Of a stretch of 16,563 nt of DNA, positions 1 through 9,995 are shown in pieces. The stretch comes from Desulforudis sp. (lineage in GTDB: Bacteria; Bacillota; Desulfotomaculia; Desulfotomaculales; Desulforudaceae). The DNA lies in contig JACUUW010000018.1 of NCBI GenBank assembly GCA_014859075.1, positions 1 through 16,563 on the forward strand, given 5' to 3'. Each line of letters begins with the position of its first letter. Within the stretch, counting starts at the first letter, position 1. The notes under the pieces were generated by a model. That model had not been told where the DNA came from. It saw only the letters and a program-made list of their open reading frames with translations, and searched no databases. The position numbers and the translations under genes were made by a program.

Positions 1-128
1 CTTCCTTGGTCGGTTCCTTTCTTGGTTCGCGTCTCAGACTGTTTCCCCGTCGAGGCGGTCAGTAACCCCGCTGAAATTCATCCTGATATTCTCCCGGACC
101 CGCACTAGGGCCGCCACCGTCCAGCGGC

Positions 129-581
129 TCAATCAGCCTCCTGCGGGGGTTCCGGAGTGTTGCGTCTCAGTCCGAAAGGCAAGCGCACAAAGGGCCAGGC
201 CAGGATCCGGCACAACCGCCGCAACATTCGCCAGGCAAAGATCATGGGACTCACCAGCACCCGCATGACCTGCCCGGCAATGTCGAAGCTGCGCCTCCAA
301 AAAATACCGCCGGGTCTTGAAAAAATCCGGCGATACACCAGAGCGCCCAAACCCAAGCCCAGCAGAATGTACCAGCGTACCTCACCCCAATTGACCAGGA
401 GCAAAAGGAAAAAAACGATGAACGTCAGAACGATCCAGGCCATAAGATCTCCGATACTGGTTCCCACCCGGCCGAATCGGAGTGTAATTCTGATCGTCCG
501 GTAAGAATCAAAGAGAAAGCCGGCCCCGATCCCGATTCCGATAGAGATCAGAAAGGCCAGAAACTGTGCCTCCAGAGACAA
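129..581 (-). CDS. yabQ: Spore cortex biosynthesis protein YabQ
   Basis: A 150-residue integral membrane protein. Hydrophobic segments are visible near residues 5-25 (rich in small residues, GIGIGAG), 44-64 and 69-83, with another near 103-117, followed by a strongly basic C-terminal region (clusters of R between residues 117 and 140). The N-terminus, with the form MSLEAQF, and the size match YabQ, a protein needed for spore cortex formation in Bacillus and located in the membranes around the forespore. The gene follows yabP by 39 nt, as in the Bacillus yabP-yabQ pair, so the two are probably co-transcribed. The start is a TTG at 581. An AAGGA lies 9 nt upstream, and this start aligns with the family N-terminus. 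A GTG two codons upstream has almost no room for a ribosome site. Function is taken from the family; identification rests on context plus topology. Confidence 0.88.
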   Translation of the reverse strand: MSLEAQFLAFLISIGIGIGAGFLFDSYRTIRITLRFGRVGTSIGDLMAWIVLTFIVFFLLLLVNWGEVRWYILLGLGLGALVYRRIFSRPGGIFWRRSFDIAGQVMRVLVSPMIFAWRMLRRLCRILAWPFVRLPFGLRRNTPEPPQEAD

Positions 582-620
582 GGCTCCACATCCTTTCGCC
601 CGGCAGGACGCCCGCCGGCA

Positions 621-902
621 CTATTTTAGGATGCGGCCCAAAATGTTGCGGCCACGGCGGCCGGACTTCCGATACCCGGCCTCCTGGTACTGAATTCCGT
701 TCACCAGACCATGCACCTGAAGCTTGCCCGCTTCCAGATCGAGTTGGGTGACATTCAACCCTTCTCCAACCAGCACGATAACGCCCATATTCGTATCAAT
801 GGTGATTTCGTCTTCGGTGAAACTCTCAACGTGCTGCACCCCTTCCACGCTGATTTCCCGGCGCTGCACCATCTCGATCCGGTGTTTGGTTTCCTGGTTC
901 AT
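621..902 (-). CDS. yabP: Sporulation protein YabP
   Basis: A 93-residue soluble protein with no signal or membrane segment. The central motif with the sequence EDEITIDTNMGVIVLVGEGL, followed by LNVTQLDLEAGKLQVHGLV, is the typical YabP/YqfC core: a short beta-rich fold where a DNA- or protein-independent structural role at the forespore surface is assumed. In Bacillus yabP is transcribed by sigma-E in the mother cell and is required for cortex formation. The C-terminus is basic (RKSGRRGRN). The ATG start at 902 has an excellent ribosome site (GGAGGGGGT). The gene comes after the rqcP terminator, so it needs its own promoter; a sigma-E-like sequence is proposed just upstream. It forms a likely operon with yabQ. 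Confidence 0.92.
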   Translation of the reverse strand: MNQETKHRIEMVQRREISVEGVQHVESFTEDEITIDTNMGVIVLVGEGLNVTQLDLEAGKLQVHGLVNGIQYQEAGYRKSGRRGRNILGRILK

Positions 903-982
903 TACCTGACCCCCTCCAAGCCAAGATTCATCAGCCGGTCTTCTCGCATGGGAAAGAAACCTGCCGCTCCTACGCTCCCTTA

Positions 983-1013
983 ATGGATATGCCTTATCCC
1001 CGGTGGGGTATGC
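983..1013 (-). promoter_or_regulatory. Candidate sigma-E-type promoter for yabP-yabQ
   Basis: Read on the minus strand, GCATACC (1013-1007) and CATATCCA (991-984) are separated by 15 nt. They agree at about 5 of 7 and 5 of 8 positions with the Bacillus sigma-E consensus (kmATATT and CATACAmT). The position fits the need for a promoter after the rqcP terminator and before yabP, a sigma-E gene in Bacillus. The match is imperfect, and the -35 element abuts the terminator T-run. Confidence 0.35.
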
Positions 1014-1041
1014 AAAAAAAATGAGGGGTTAAACCCCCCCT
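1014..1041 (-). terminator. Rho-independent terminator after rqcP
   Basis: On the minus strand a G-run and a C-run (GGGG and CCCC around GTTTAA, at 1025-1040) form a short GC stem, followed after two or three bases by eight T (1021-1014). It begins 22 nt after the rqcP stop codon. It should end the transcript carrying hup and rqcP and separate it from yabP-yabQ. Confidence 0.75.
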
Positions 1042-1062
1042 GTGATCCAAAAAACAAGCCAG

Positions 1063-1338
1063 CTACCCTTGGTTCTTGTTTTCACCCGCCCCGTTCGGTC
1101 CAAGCAGGCGGTAGAGACCAGTGGCCAACCTGGCTGGCAAATGTTGTTCCAGCTTCAAGACCTCAAAATGGATGGTCTTGGAGCCCAATTTTAAAAATAC
1201 CATATCGCCCGGCTTAACCACGGTACCGGCCTTCGCCGGCCGTCCGTTCACGGTAGCCAGTCCACGGTCGCAAAGCTCTTTGGCCAAGGTGCGTCGCTTG
1301 ATGATGCGGGAAACCTTTAGAAACTTATCAAGACGCAC
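1063..1338 (-). CDS. rqcP: RqcP (YabO), S4-domain stalled-ribosome quality control factor
   Basis: A 91-residue protein that is almost entirely one S4 RNA-binding domain. Residues 1-60 carry the typical pattern MRLDKFLKVSRIIKRRTLAK, then a conserved core with NGRPAKAG and VKPGD. In Bacillus, RqcP (formerly YabO) binds obstructed 50S subunits together with RqcH and helps add C-terminal alanine tails to stalled nascent chains. It belongs to the Hsp15-like family. The start is a GTG at 1338, six nt after the hup stop codon. No strong ribosome site is visible before it, so translation is probably coupled to hup. A terminator follows. The last ten or so residues (GAGENKNQG) are a non-conserved hydrophilic tail. 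Confidence 0.93.
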   Translation of the reverse strand: MRLDKFLKVSRIIKRRTLAKELCDRGLATVNGRPAKAGTVVKPGDMVFLKLGSKTIHFEVLKLEQHLPARLATGLYRLLGPNGAGENKNQG

Positions 1339-1344
1339 GCCTGA

Positions 1345-1623
1345 CTAGCTGTTGCCCACCGACCCCCGCAAAGCCTTGCCGGCCTTGAAAACCGGAACCT
1401 TGGTGGCCGCGATGTCGATTTCGGCGCCGGTCTGAGGATTTCTACCCTTACGGGCGGCCCGCTCCCGGGTCTCAAACGTGCCAAAACCGACCAGCTGGAC
1501 CTTGTCACCCTGCGAGAGGGCTTCCCCAATGGTTTCCAACATCGCACCCAGAGCCTTTTCGGCATCTTTCTTGGTAAGGTTGGTTTTTTCGGCGACACTC
1601 GAAATAAGTTCAGCTTTGTTCAC
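1345..1623 (-). CDS. hup: HU family DNA-binding protein
   Basis: A 92-residue HU protein, the standard length of the family. The N-terminal helices begin MNKAELI, the signature GFGTFETRERAARKGRNPQT lies at residues 47-66, and the DNA-binding arm contains the conserved R-NPQTG segment. HU is a dimeric architectural protein that bends DNA and compacts the nucleoid. The start is a GTG at 1623 with a strong AGGAGGGTG site. The 91-nt gap to mazG is AT-rich and could carry a separate promoter, but I see no clear -35/-10 pair. In Bacillus the HU gene (hbs) lies elsewhere; here it sits between mazG/yabN and yabO. Confidence 0.96.
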   Translation of the reverse strand: MNKAELISSVAEKTNLTKKDAEKALGAMLETIGEALSQGDKVQLVGFGTFETRERAARKGRNPQTGAEIDIAATKVPVFKAGKALRGSVGNS

Positions 1624-1714
1624 GACGACACCCTCCTAAAAAAATATATTGGGATGTTTGGTTCATTATTATTCTTTAACTTGGTGGGATTTCCTGCCCG
1701 TTAGGAAAGTTTTC

Positions 1715-3178
1715 CTAGGATTTCTCTAACTTTTTTGCAGCCTCCCACCATTCATCCATTTCCGACAAAGAAACCTCCCCCGGTTTCCGCTCGGAAAGCC
1801 GGCATTTCTCCTCCACCAAGGCGAAACGCCGGGTAAACCTGTCCACCGTCAAACGCAGGGCTTCCTCAGCATCAATTTTCAGCAACCGGGCCACGTTGAC
1901 TACCGCGAACAGCAAATCGCCCAGTTCCTCACGACTTCTGCCCGGGTTCTGTTCCGGCAGCACCTCCCGCAACTCGGCCAGTTCCTCGTCAAGCTTGTCT
2001 AAGGCGCCCCGAAAGTCCGGCCAGTCAAAGCCGACGCGAGCCGCTTTCTCCTGTACCCGGTCGGCCCGCAAAAGGGCCGGCAGGTTACGAGGAACCCCGG
2101 TCAGGCACGATTTCCCTTTGCCTTTCTTTTCCCTGTACTTCAGTTTTTCCCAGTTGACCAGGACTTCATCAGCGTCCCGCACCTTTTCCCCGCCAAAGAC
2201 GTGTGGATGCCGGTAGATCATTTTGTCACAGACCGTTTTAATCACGTCGTTTAAGTCAAAATGTCCTTTCTCCCTGGCCAGCTGGGCGTGAAACACGATC
2301 TGCAATAATAAGTCTCCCAATTCTTCACAAAGACTATACATGTTTTGCCGTTCGACAGCGTCCAGCACCTCGTAAGTTTCCTCGATCATGTAACGGCCGA
2401 TGGACTCGTGGCTCTGCTCGCGGTCCCAAGGGCAGCCCCCTTTGCCACGCAGAACAGCCATAATCCCAACGAGAGGCTCGAGGCTGAAAGCTCCGGCGCC
2501 GGGCCCGATCGGCGGGACATATACCGAAGTCAGGTGATCCAGCCAGTTCAGCCGGTCCACGGCATACAGCGGGACCTCCTTGATCTGTTCCAACTCCGGG
2601 ACCCCGGCCGCCTTGACGACCCAAACCGGATGTTCGTCGGGGTAGTGGGCCATGAGCCGGATTTTAACCTCTCCCGCCACCATCCGGTTGTGTACCTGGG
2701 TGAGCACCAAGCCCACCGAGCTGACCGGCGAATACTTTTCCGGCTGCAGCGCGTCGGCAACCAGGAGCCCCTCGGTCGGGTCCAGGCCGAGCGCCGTGAA
2801 CAGAACATCCAGGAAGCTCATCGCCGAGAGCACCCGGGTTTCCAGACCCGCCTTACGGGCCTGGTCCAGAATCAAACCGGTGGCCTCCTCGGCCACCAAC
2901 GGGTGGCCCGGTACAACGTAAGCCACCAGACCATGCTGTGCCGCCTTGGTTATAGCGGCCGTAATCCCCCGGTAGACCTCATCAAAGGTGGCACGCTGTT
3001 CGTAGAAGTGGTCAAAAGTCTCAAAACGCAAACCCTGCTGTTCCAACCAGGGTACGACCGGATGCCGGGCCGTACGAAGAAAAACCCGGTCAGCCCGGGA
3101 CAGTTCCACGACCAGACCCGCAGGTACGGCCTCGAGTGCGCCCGGGCCCAATCCGGCGATCAGTATGCCCTTTTCCAT
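1715..3178 (-). CDS. mazG: Nucleoside triphosphate pyrophosphohydrolase MazG/YabN with N-terminal tetrapyrrole-methylase domain
   Basis: A 487-residue two-part protein with the YabN layout. Residues 1 to about 225 form a SAM-dependent tetrapyrrole (corrin/porphyrin) methylase-like domain, with the N-terminal glycine motif AGLGPGALEAVP and a VPGHPLVAE segment near residue 110. Residues from about 230 to the end contain two MazG repeats: GGCPWDREQSHESI and EETYEVLDAVE with EELGDLLLQIVFHAQ in the first, and DKLDEELAELREVL with EELGDLLFAVVNVAR in the second. The EExxE and ExxD clusters bind Mg2+ and hydrolyse (d)NTPs to monophosphates and pyrophosphate, a house-cleaning role. What the methylase domain does in this fusion is not known. 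The ATG at 3178 has an AGGGGG site and lies only 15 nt beyond the spoVT terminator, so expression must come from read-through or from a promoter inside spoVT. Confidence 0.95.
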   Translation of the reverse strand: MEKGILIAGLGPGALEAVPAGLVVELSRADRVFLRTARHPVVPWLEQQGLRFETFDHFYEQRATFDEVYRGITAAITKAAQHGLVAYVVPGHPLVAEEATGLILDQARKAGLETRVLSAMSFLDVLFTALGLDPTEGLLVADALQPEKYSPVSSVGLVLTQVHNRMVAGEVKIRLMAHYPDEHPVWVVKAAGVPELEQIKEVPLYAVDRLNWLDHLTSVYVPPIGPGAGAFSLEPLVGIMAVLRGKGGCPWDREQSHESIGRYMIEETYEVLDAVERQNMYSLCEELGDLLLQIVFHAQLAREKGHFDLNDVIKTVCDKMIYRHPHVFGGEKVRDADEVLVNWEKLKYREKKGKGKSCLTGVPRNLPALLRADRVQEKAARVGFDWPDFRGALDKLDEELAELREVLPEQNPGRSREELGDLLFAVVNVARLLKIDAEEALRLTVDRFTRRFALVEEKCRLSERKPGEVSLSEMDEWWEAAKKLEKS

Positions 3179-3193
3179 GCATTGCCCCCTGAC

Positions 3194-3218
3194 AAAAAAA
3201 ATGGCCTTTCGGCCATTA
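3194..3218 (-). terminator. Rho-independent terminator overlapping the spoVT stop codon
   Basis: On the minus strand AATGGCC, loop GAAA and GGCCATT form a perfect 7-bp stem (3217-3200), followed by an uninterrupted T-run to 3194. The hairpin starts inside the TAA stop codon of spoVT (3218-3216). It lies just 15 nt upstream of the mazG start codon, so it separates spoVT output from mazG. Confidence 0.9.
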
Positions 3219-3776
3219 CTGTTCCATTTGTTTCGCCAGAAATCCTGCCGCTGTTTCGGATAGTTTTAGTTCCAGTTGCCCCATTTTTGCACCGGGCTCC
3301 TTTGAAATCAACATCACGGCCCCGATCGGATCCCCTCCGGAGATAATGGGCACAATCACCTCCGCTGTGTATTTGCATTCCCCGTTTTCGGCCGCGAGGC
3401 ATTCCTTGCAGAGCGGTTCGTCCCCCGGTGCGTTCACGATGACCGACTTGCGGTCTTCCATTACCTTTTCGACGGCAGGTCCCACCGGTTTATTCAGAAA
3501 CTCTTTTTTAGGGGCACCCGAAGCGGCGATAATGGTGTCGCGGTCCGCTATACAGGCAATGTGACCAGTGGCTTCATACAGAGAATCGGCGTATTCCTTG
3601 GCGAAATCACCGAGTTCTCCAATTGGAGAATACTTTTTTAGAATCACTTCGCCGTCGCGGTCCACAAAAATCTCGAGAGGGTCGCCTTCGCGAATACGTA
3701 GGGTCCGTCTGATTTCTTTCGGAATAACCACCCTTCCTAAATCATCAATGCGGCGAACTATGCCCGTTGCCTTCAT
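3216..3776 (-). CDS. spoVT: Stage V sporulation protein T, forespore transcription regulator
   Basis: A 186-residue regulator, close to the 178 residues of Bacillus SpoVT. Residues 1-50 are an AbrB-type swapped-hairpin DNA-binding domain (MKATGIVRRIDDLGRVVIPK, then EIRRTLRIREGDPLEIFV). From about residue 55 to the end is a GAF-like domain that forms the tetramer, including a possible ligand region with a C-x2-C pair (PLCKECLA) near residue 125. In Bacillus, SpoVT activates and represses sigma-G genes in the forespore. I chose the ATG at 3776 because it has an AAGGAGGG site and matches the family N-terminus. A longer reading from 3857 would begin upstream of the likely transcription start. A sigma-G-like promoter precedes it and a strong terminator follows directly, so it is probably monocistronic. 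Confidence 0.96.
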   Translation of the reverse strand: MKATGIVRRIDDLGRVVIPKEIRRTLRIREGDPLEIFVDRDGEVILKKYSPIGELGDFAKEYADSLYEATGHIACIADRDTIIAASGAPKKEFLNKPVGPAVEKVMEDRKSVIVNAPGDEPLCKECLAAENGECKYTAEVIVPIISGGDPIGAVMLISKEPGAKMGQLELKLSETAAGFLAKQMEQ

Positions 3777-3825
3777 TGAACTCCGTCCCTCCTTTTCTAC
3801 AAGGGTTATCCATCCCTGCTGAAAA

Positions 3826-3856
3826 TAGTATACAACTGCAGTTTGAGATTTATTCA
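3826..3856 (-). promoter_or_regulatory. Sigma-G-type promoter for spoVT
   Basis: On the minus strand TGAATA (3856-3851) and TATACTA (3832-3826) are 18 nt apart. The Bacillus sigma-G consensus is TGAATA with CATACTA, so only one base differs. The predicted start near 3819 leaves a leader of about 40 nt before the spoVT ATG. Forespore sigma-G control of spoVT is established in Bacillus. Confidence 0.72.
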
Positions 3857-3881
3857 TATTTTTCCAAGAAATTAATCCGGC

Positions 3882-7424
<3,543 letters not shown>

Positions 7425-7446
7425 TTTTCACTCCTAGAAGGAGACC

Positions 7447-7557
7447 GAATTCAGGAGCCGAAATTCCAGAACAAGGGCATCCCCGTTCAATCTTGGCCCA
7501 TATTCTGGTTCCCGGATTCTTGAGATAAATGAACCCGACACCCATACTCCTGAATTC
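7447..7557. repeat. Imperfect fold-back element between pth and mfd
   Basis: The outer ends are a perfect 11-nt inverted repeat, GAATTCAGGAG (7447-7457) and CTCCTGAATTC (7547-7557). Nested inside is a second arm pair, CCAGAACAAGGGC (7466-7478) and GCCCATATTCTGG (7496-7508), matching at 11 of 13 positions around a 17-nt loop. The arrangement could fold as one long cruciform or RNA hairpin. The rest of the 198-nt gap contains further loosely similar CCGAATTC/CCGGATTC-like pieces. No open reading frame for Fin (YabK), which sits here in Bacillus, was recognised. Confidence 0.55.
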
Positions 7558-7622
7558 TAACCTCTTTGAGTTCCTCTAACTCTCCCTCCCGATTCCCGTA
7601 TTCCGGCTTCTGAAGTCTGTTT

Positions 7623-8198
7623 TTAAGCCTCTTCCGGCACAAACTCCCATCCGTTAAACCGGTTCATCGCCGGCTCCAAGCCGTCGCGGCAGGCCGTAAT
7701 CACGGCCTCCACCCCAATGCTCAGGATGGAGGCAAGCATGACCTCGTCCTCCGCCGTGAACCTGCCCAGAACGTAGTCCACGGCTTCTCCGGATTTACCT
7801 ATACCTACGCGCAGGCGCGGAAACTCAGAACTCCCGAGTGTTGTGATGATGGACTGCAGGCCCCGGTGTCCCCCGGAGCCCCCCTTGGGCCGCAACCTGA
7901 TTCGTCCGAACGGCAGATCAAGATCATCGCAGACCACCAGCAGGTCGGCAATATCCGCCCGGTAATAATCAGATAGGGCCGAAACCGCCAGACCGCTGAG
8001 GTTCATGTACGTCTGGGGCTTGGCGAGCACAATCTTCAAATCGTCCAGAAAGCCTTCGCCAACCAACGAATAACAACGCTTTCTGGTAACCGGTGCACCG
8101 ACGGTACCGGACAACCGTTCGATAAACATGAAACCGATGTTGTGGCGGGTAAACCGGTACTTTTCCCCCGGGTTACCCAGACCGACGACCAGCTTCAT
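7623..8198 (-). CDS. pth: Peptidyl-tRNA hydrolase
   Basis: A 191-residue Pth (called SpoVC in Bacillus) that frees tRNA from peptidyl-tRNAs dropped by ribosomes. Family marks are the N-terminal VGLGNPGEKYRFTRHNIGF, containing the catalytic histidine at residue 20 and Asn-21, then KPQTYMNLSG, the DDLDLPFGRIRLRPKGG stretch with the catalytic-site aspartate, and GGHRGLQSII. Length and motif spacing are normal. Its ATG overlaps the stop codon of the ctc gene by four nt, so translation is likely coupled. This ctc-pth pair is conserved in Firmicutes and joins two ribosome-related functions. Confidence 0.97.
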   Translation of the reverse strand: MKLVVGLGNPGEKYRFTRHNIGFMFIERLSGTVGAPVTRKRCYSLVGEGFLDDLKIVLAKPQTYMNLSGLAVSALSDYYRADIADLLVVCDDLDLPFGRIRLRPKGGSGGHRGLQSIITTLGSSEFPRLRVGIGKSGEAVDYVLGRFTAEDEVMLASILSIGVEAVITACRDGLEPAMNRFNGWEFVPEEA

Positions 8199-8833
8199 TG
8201 TTCGGTTTCGGACGCGGGAGCCGCTTCCTCGGCCTCCTCGCCGATCTCTTCGGGAGCTTCCTCCGCACGTCGCGGCGCCGTAACAGTAACGACCGTGATC
8301 TCCTCGTCCGTTATAAACTTTATGCCCTCCGGCGCTTTTAAGTCAGCTACGTGAATACTGTCCCCAATGCCGAGTCCCGATATGTCGACCTCGATGTAAT
8401 CCGGTATGTTCCTGGGCAGGCAGCTGACCTCAATCTTCCAAATCAGCTGTTCCAGACTGCCGCCGGCGATCACGCCGGGCGCATGCCCCGTGATCCGTAG
8501 GCCGACTTCGGTGGTTAGTTCCTCTTTCAGGGAAATCTGGTGCAGGTCAACGTGGAAAATCTCGTTTTTGAACGGGTGAATTTGCACGTCTTTGATGATG
8601 GTGTCGAACTTCTTGGGCCGACCTTTTCCGGTATGGATCTTCAAGGAAATCAGTGTATTCCGACCGCCCTTGTTCAGAATGTTTTCGACGTCCCGGTTAC
8701 CCAACTCAATCGGCAGGCTGCCCACCTCTTTGCCGTAGACAACCGCCGGAATCAAACCGGTGGCCTTGAGCCGGTTACGGTACCCACGCCCCCGACCCGC
8801 TCTGGGTTTGGCGTTCAAGTCTACAATATTCAT
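8195..8833 (-). CDS. ctc: 50S ribosomal protein L25 / general stress protein Ctc
   Basis: A 212-residue L25 of the long (TL5/CTC) type. It binds 5S rRNA through the N-terminal beta-barrel (residues 1-95, with LKATGLIPAVVYG and the region ending in FHVDLHQI). It carries the extra C-terminal domain seen in Ctc (residues about 96-190, LTTEVGLRITGHAPGV onwards, including VDISGLGIGDSIHV). The last 20 or so residues are an acidic, Ala/Glu-rich tail typical of the family. The start at 8833 aligns with known N-termini and has a GGGAGG site 11 nt upstream; a longer reading to 8884 adds only non-conserved residues. In Bacillus ctc is a sigma-B stress gene. Here it lies upstream of pth and downstream of prs, with its own possible promoter. 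Confidence 0.96.
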   Translation of the reverse strand: MNIVDLNAKPRAGRGRGYRNRLKATGLIPAVVYGKEVGSLPIELGNRDVENILNKGGRNTLISLKIHTGKGRPKKFDTIIKDVQIHPFKNEIFHVDLHQISLKEELTTEVGLRITGHAPGVIAGGSLEQLIWKIEVSCLPRNIPDYIEVDISGLGIGDSIHVADLKAPEGIKFITDEEITVVTVTAPRRAEEAPEEIGEEAEEAAPASETEQ

Positions 8834-8855
8834 CTCCCAATGTTCCTCCCTCGCA

Positions 8856-8884
8856 AAATTATTCCCCTTACCACATAATATCAA
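8856..8884 (-). promoter_or_regulatory. Candidate sigma-A promoter for ctc-pth
   Basis: On the minus strand TTGATA (8884-8879) is followed after 17 nt by TAATTT (8861-8856). The -35 is one base off consensus but the -10 is poor (three of six). It lies about 25 nt before the ctc start codon, in the only AT-rich part of the prs-ctc gap. Confidence 0.35.
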
Positions 8885-8909
8885 ACTTCCGGCAAGTATG
8901 TAGGGTATC

Positions 8910-8990
8910 CGAGCCGGTGAAAGGCTCGCAAACCGGCTGGAAACGCCGAAAAGCCGGAAACAACCCGGCCCAAAACCGCCCGGACGGGCC
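8910..8990. other. Cluster of three GC-rich hairpins between prs and ctc
   Basis: Three consecutive inverted repeats are visible: CGAGCC/GGCTCG (8910-8915 and 8923-8928), CCGGCT/AGCCGG (8933-8938 and 8952-8957), and GGCCC/GGGCC (8967-8971 and 8986-8990), the last with an alternative inner GCCC/GGGC pair. None is followed by a T-run on either strand, so they are not canonical terminators. On the minus strand they lie downstream of prs and upstream of the ctc promoter candidate, so they may protect the 3' end of the glmU-prs transcript or pause polymerase. Confidence 0.45.
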
Positions 8991-9001
8991 TTACAGCCCG
9001 T

Positions 9002-9949
9002 TCAATCAAACAGTTTACTTACGGACAGGTTTTCGTGCACACGGATGATGGCCTCGCCCAGGAGCGGGGCGACGGACAGGACTTTGATTTTCGGCAGCAG
9101 CCGCTCGGGGGAAACTGAGACGGTGTTGGTGACGATGACCTCCTCCAGTACCGATTCGCGCAACCGATCGATGGCCGGACCCGACAGGATCGGATGGGTA
9201 CAGCACACGTACACGGCCTTGGCCCCGTACGCCAGCAGGGCTTGTCCGCCCTCGGTGATCGTCCCGGCCGTATCGATGATATCGTCCAGGATCACCGCCG
9301 TTTTGTTTTGGACGGGACCGATGATGTGGACAATCTCGGCCACGTTGGGCTCCGGACGGCGCTTGTCAATCACAGCCAGCGGGGCACCGATGCGCTCGGC
9401 CAGTTCGCGCGCCCGCACCACGCCACCTACGTCGGGGGCGACGACCACCACGTCTTCCAACTGCCAGCGATTCAGGTACTCGGCCAGAATCGGACCGCCA
9501 GGCAGGTGGTCCACCGGAATGTCAAAAAAACCCTGGATCTGCCCGGCGTGCAAGTCCATCGTAATCATCCGCTGAACGCCACTGGCCGTAAGCAGGTTGG
9601 CCACCAGTTTAGCCGTGATCGGCTCACGGGCCCTGGTTTTACGGTCTTGTCGGGCGTAGCCGAAGTAGGGTACCACCGCGGTGATCCGGCGGGCCGAAGC
9701 CCGTTTCAAGGCGTCGCTCATCACCAGCAGTTCCATCAGGTTTTCGTTCACCGGGTGGCCGGTGGGCTGGATCACAAACACATCCGCCCCCCGGACGTTC
9801 TCCTCAATACGAACCCTGATTTCACCGTCCGAAAAACGGGAAACCTTGCAGGACCCCAGGGGTACCCCCAGATAATTGCAAATTTCAGTCGCCAGGGCCG
9901 GGTTGGCGTTGCCGCTGACTATCTTCAATTTCTTGTGACGCGAAAACAT
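9002..9949 (-). CDS. prs: Ribose-phosphate pyrophosphokinase (PRPP synthetase)
   Basis: A 315-residue class I PRPP synthetase that makes phosphoribosyl pyrophosphate from ribose 5-phosphate and ATP, feeding purine, pyrimidine, His and Trp synthesis. Visible motifs: SGNANPALA near the start; FSDGEIRVRIEENVRG (an allosteric/ATP-loop region); the pyrophosphate-binding DLHAGQIQGFFDIPVDHL around residue 130; the flexible catalytic stretch with VDKRRP-like IDKRRPEPN; and the PRPP-binding loop VILDDIIDTAGTI around residue 220. The ATG at 9949 has a GGAGGTAA site 7 nt upstream and aligns with the family. A longer in-frame start at 9982 would add 11 atypical residues. It follows glmU by 46 nt, as in Bacillus, where the two are co-transcribed. 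Confidence 0.97.
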   Translation of the reverse strand: MFSRHKKLKIVSGNANPALATEICNYLGVPLGSCKVSRFSDGEIRVRIEENVRGADVFVIQPTGHPVNENLMELLVMSDALKRASARRITAVVPYFGYARQDRKTRAREPITAKLVANLLTASGVQRMITMDLHAGQIQGFFDIPVDHLPGGPILAEYLNRWQLEDVVVVAPDVGGVVRARELAERIGAPLAVIDKRRPEPNVAEIVHIIGPVQNKTAVILDDIIDTAGTITEGGQALLAYGAKAVYVCCTHPILSGPAIDRLRESVLEEVIVTNTVSVSPERLLPKIKVLSVAPLLGEAIIRVHENLSVSKLFD

Positions 9950-9995
9950 GGCCTTACCTCCGCTCGGGTTTTGTGCCTGCATTCATCGCCCATAT

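Noticed and set aside
1..128. Search for the start of divIC downstream of yabQ
   Set aside because: Minus-strand frames here give only a short MNFSGVTDRLDG peptide that stops. No DivIC-like start is visible before the window edge.
2345..3346. 333-codon plus-strand open frame opposite mazG
   Set aside because: It is the antisense of a well-conserved MazG gene, lacks any domain and crosses the spoVT terminator.
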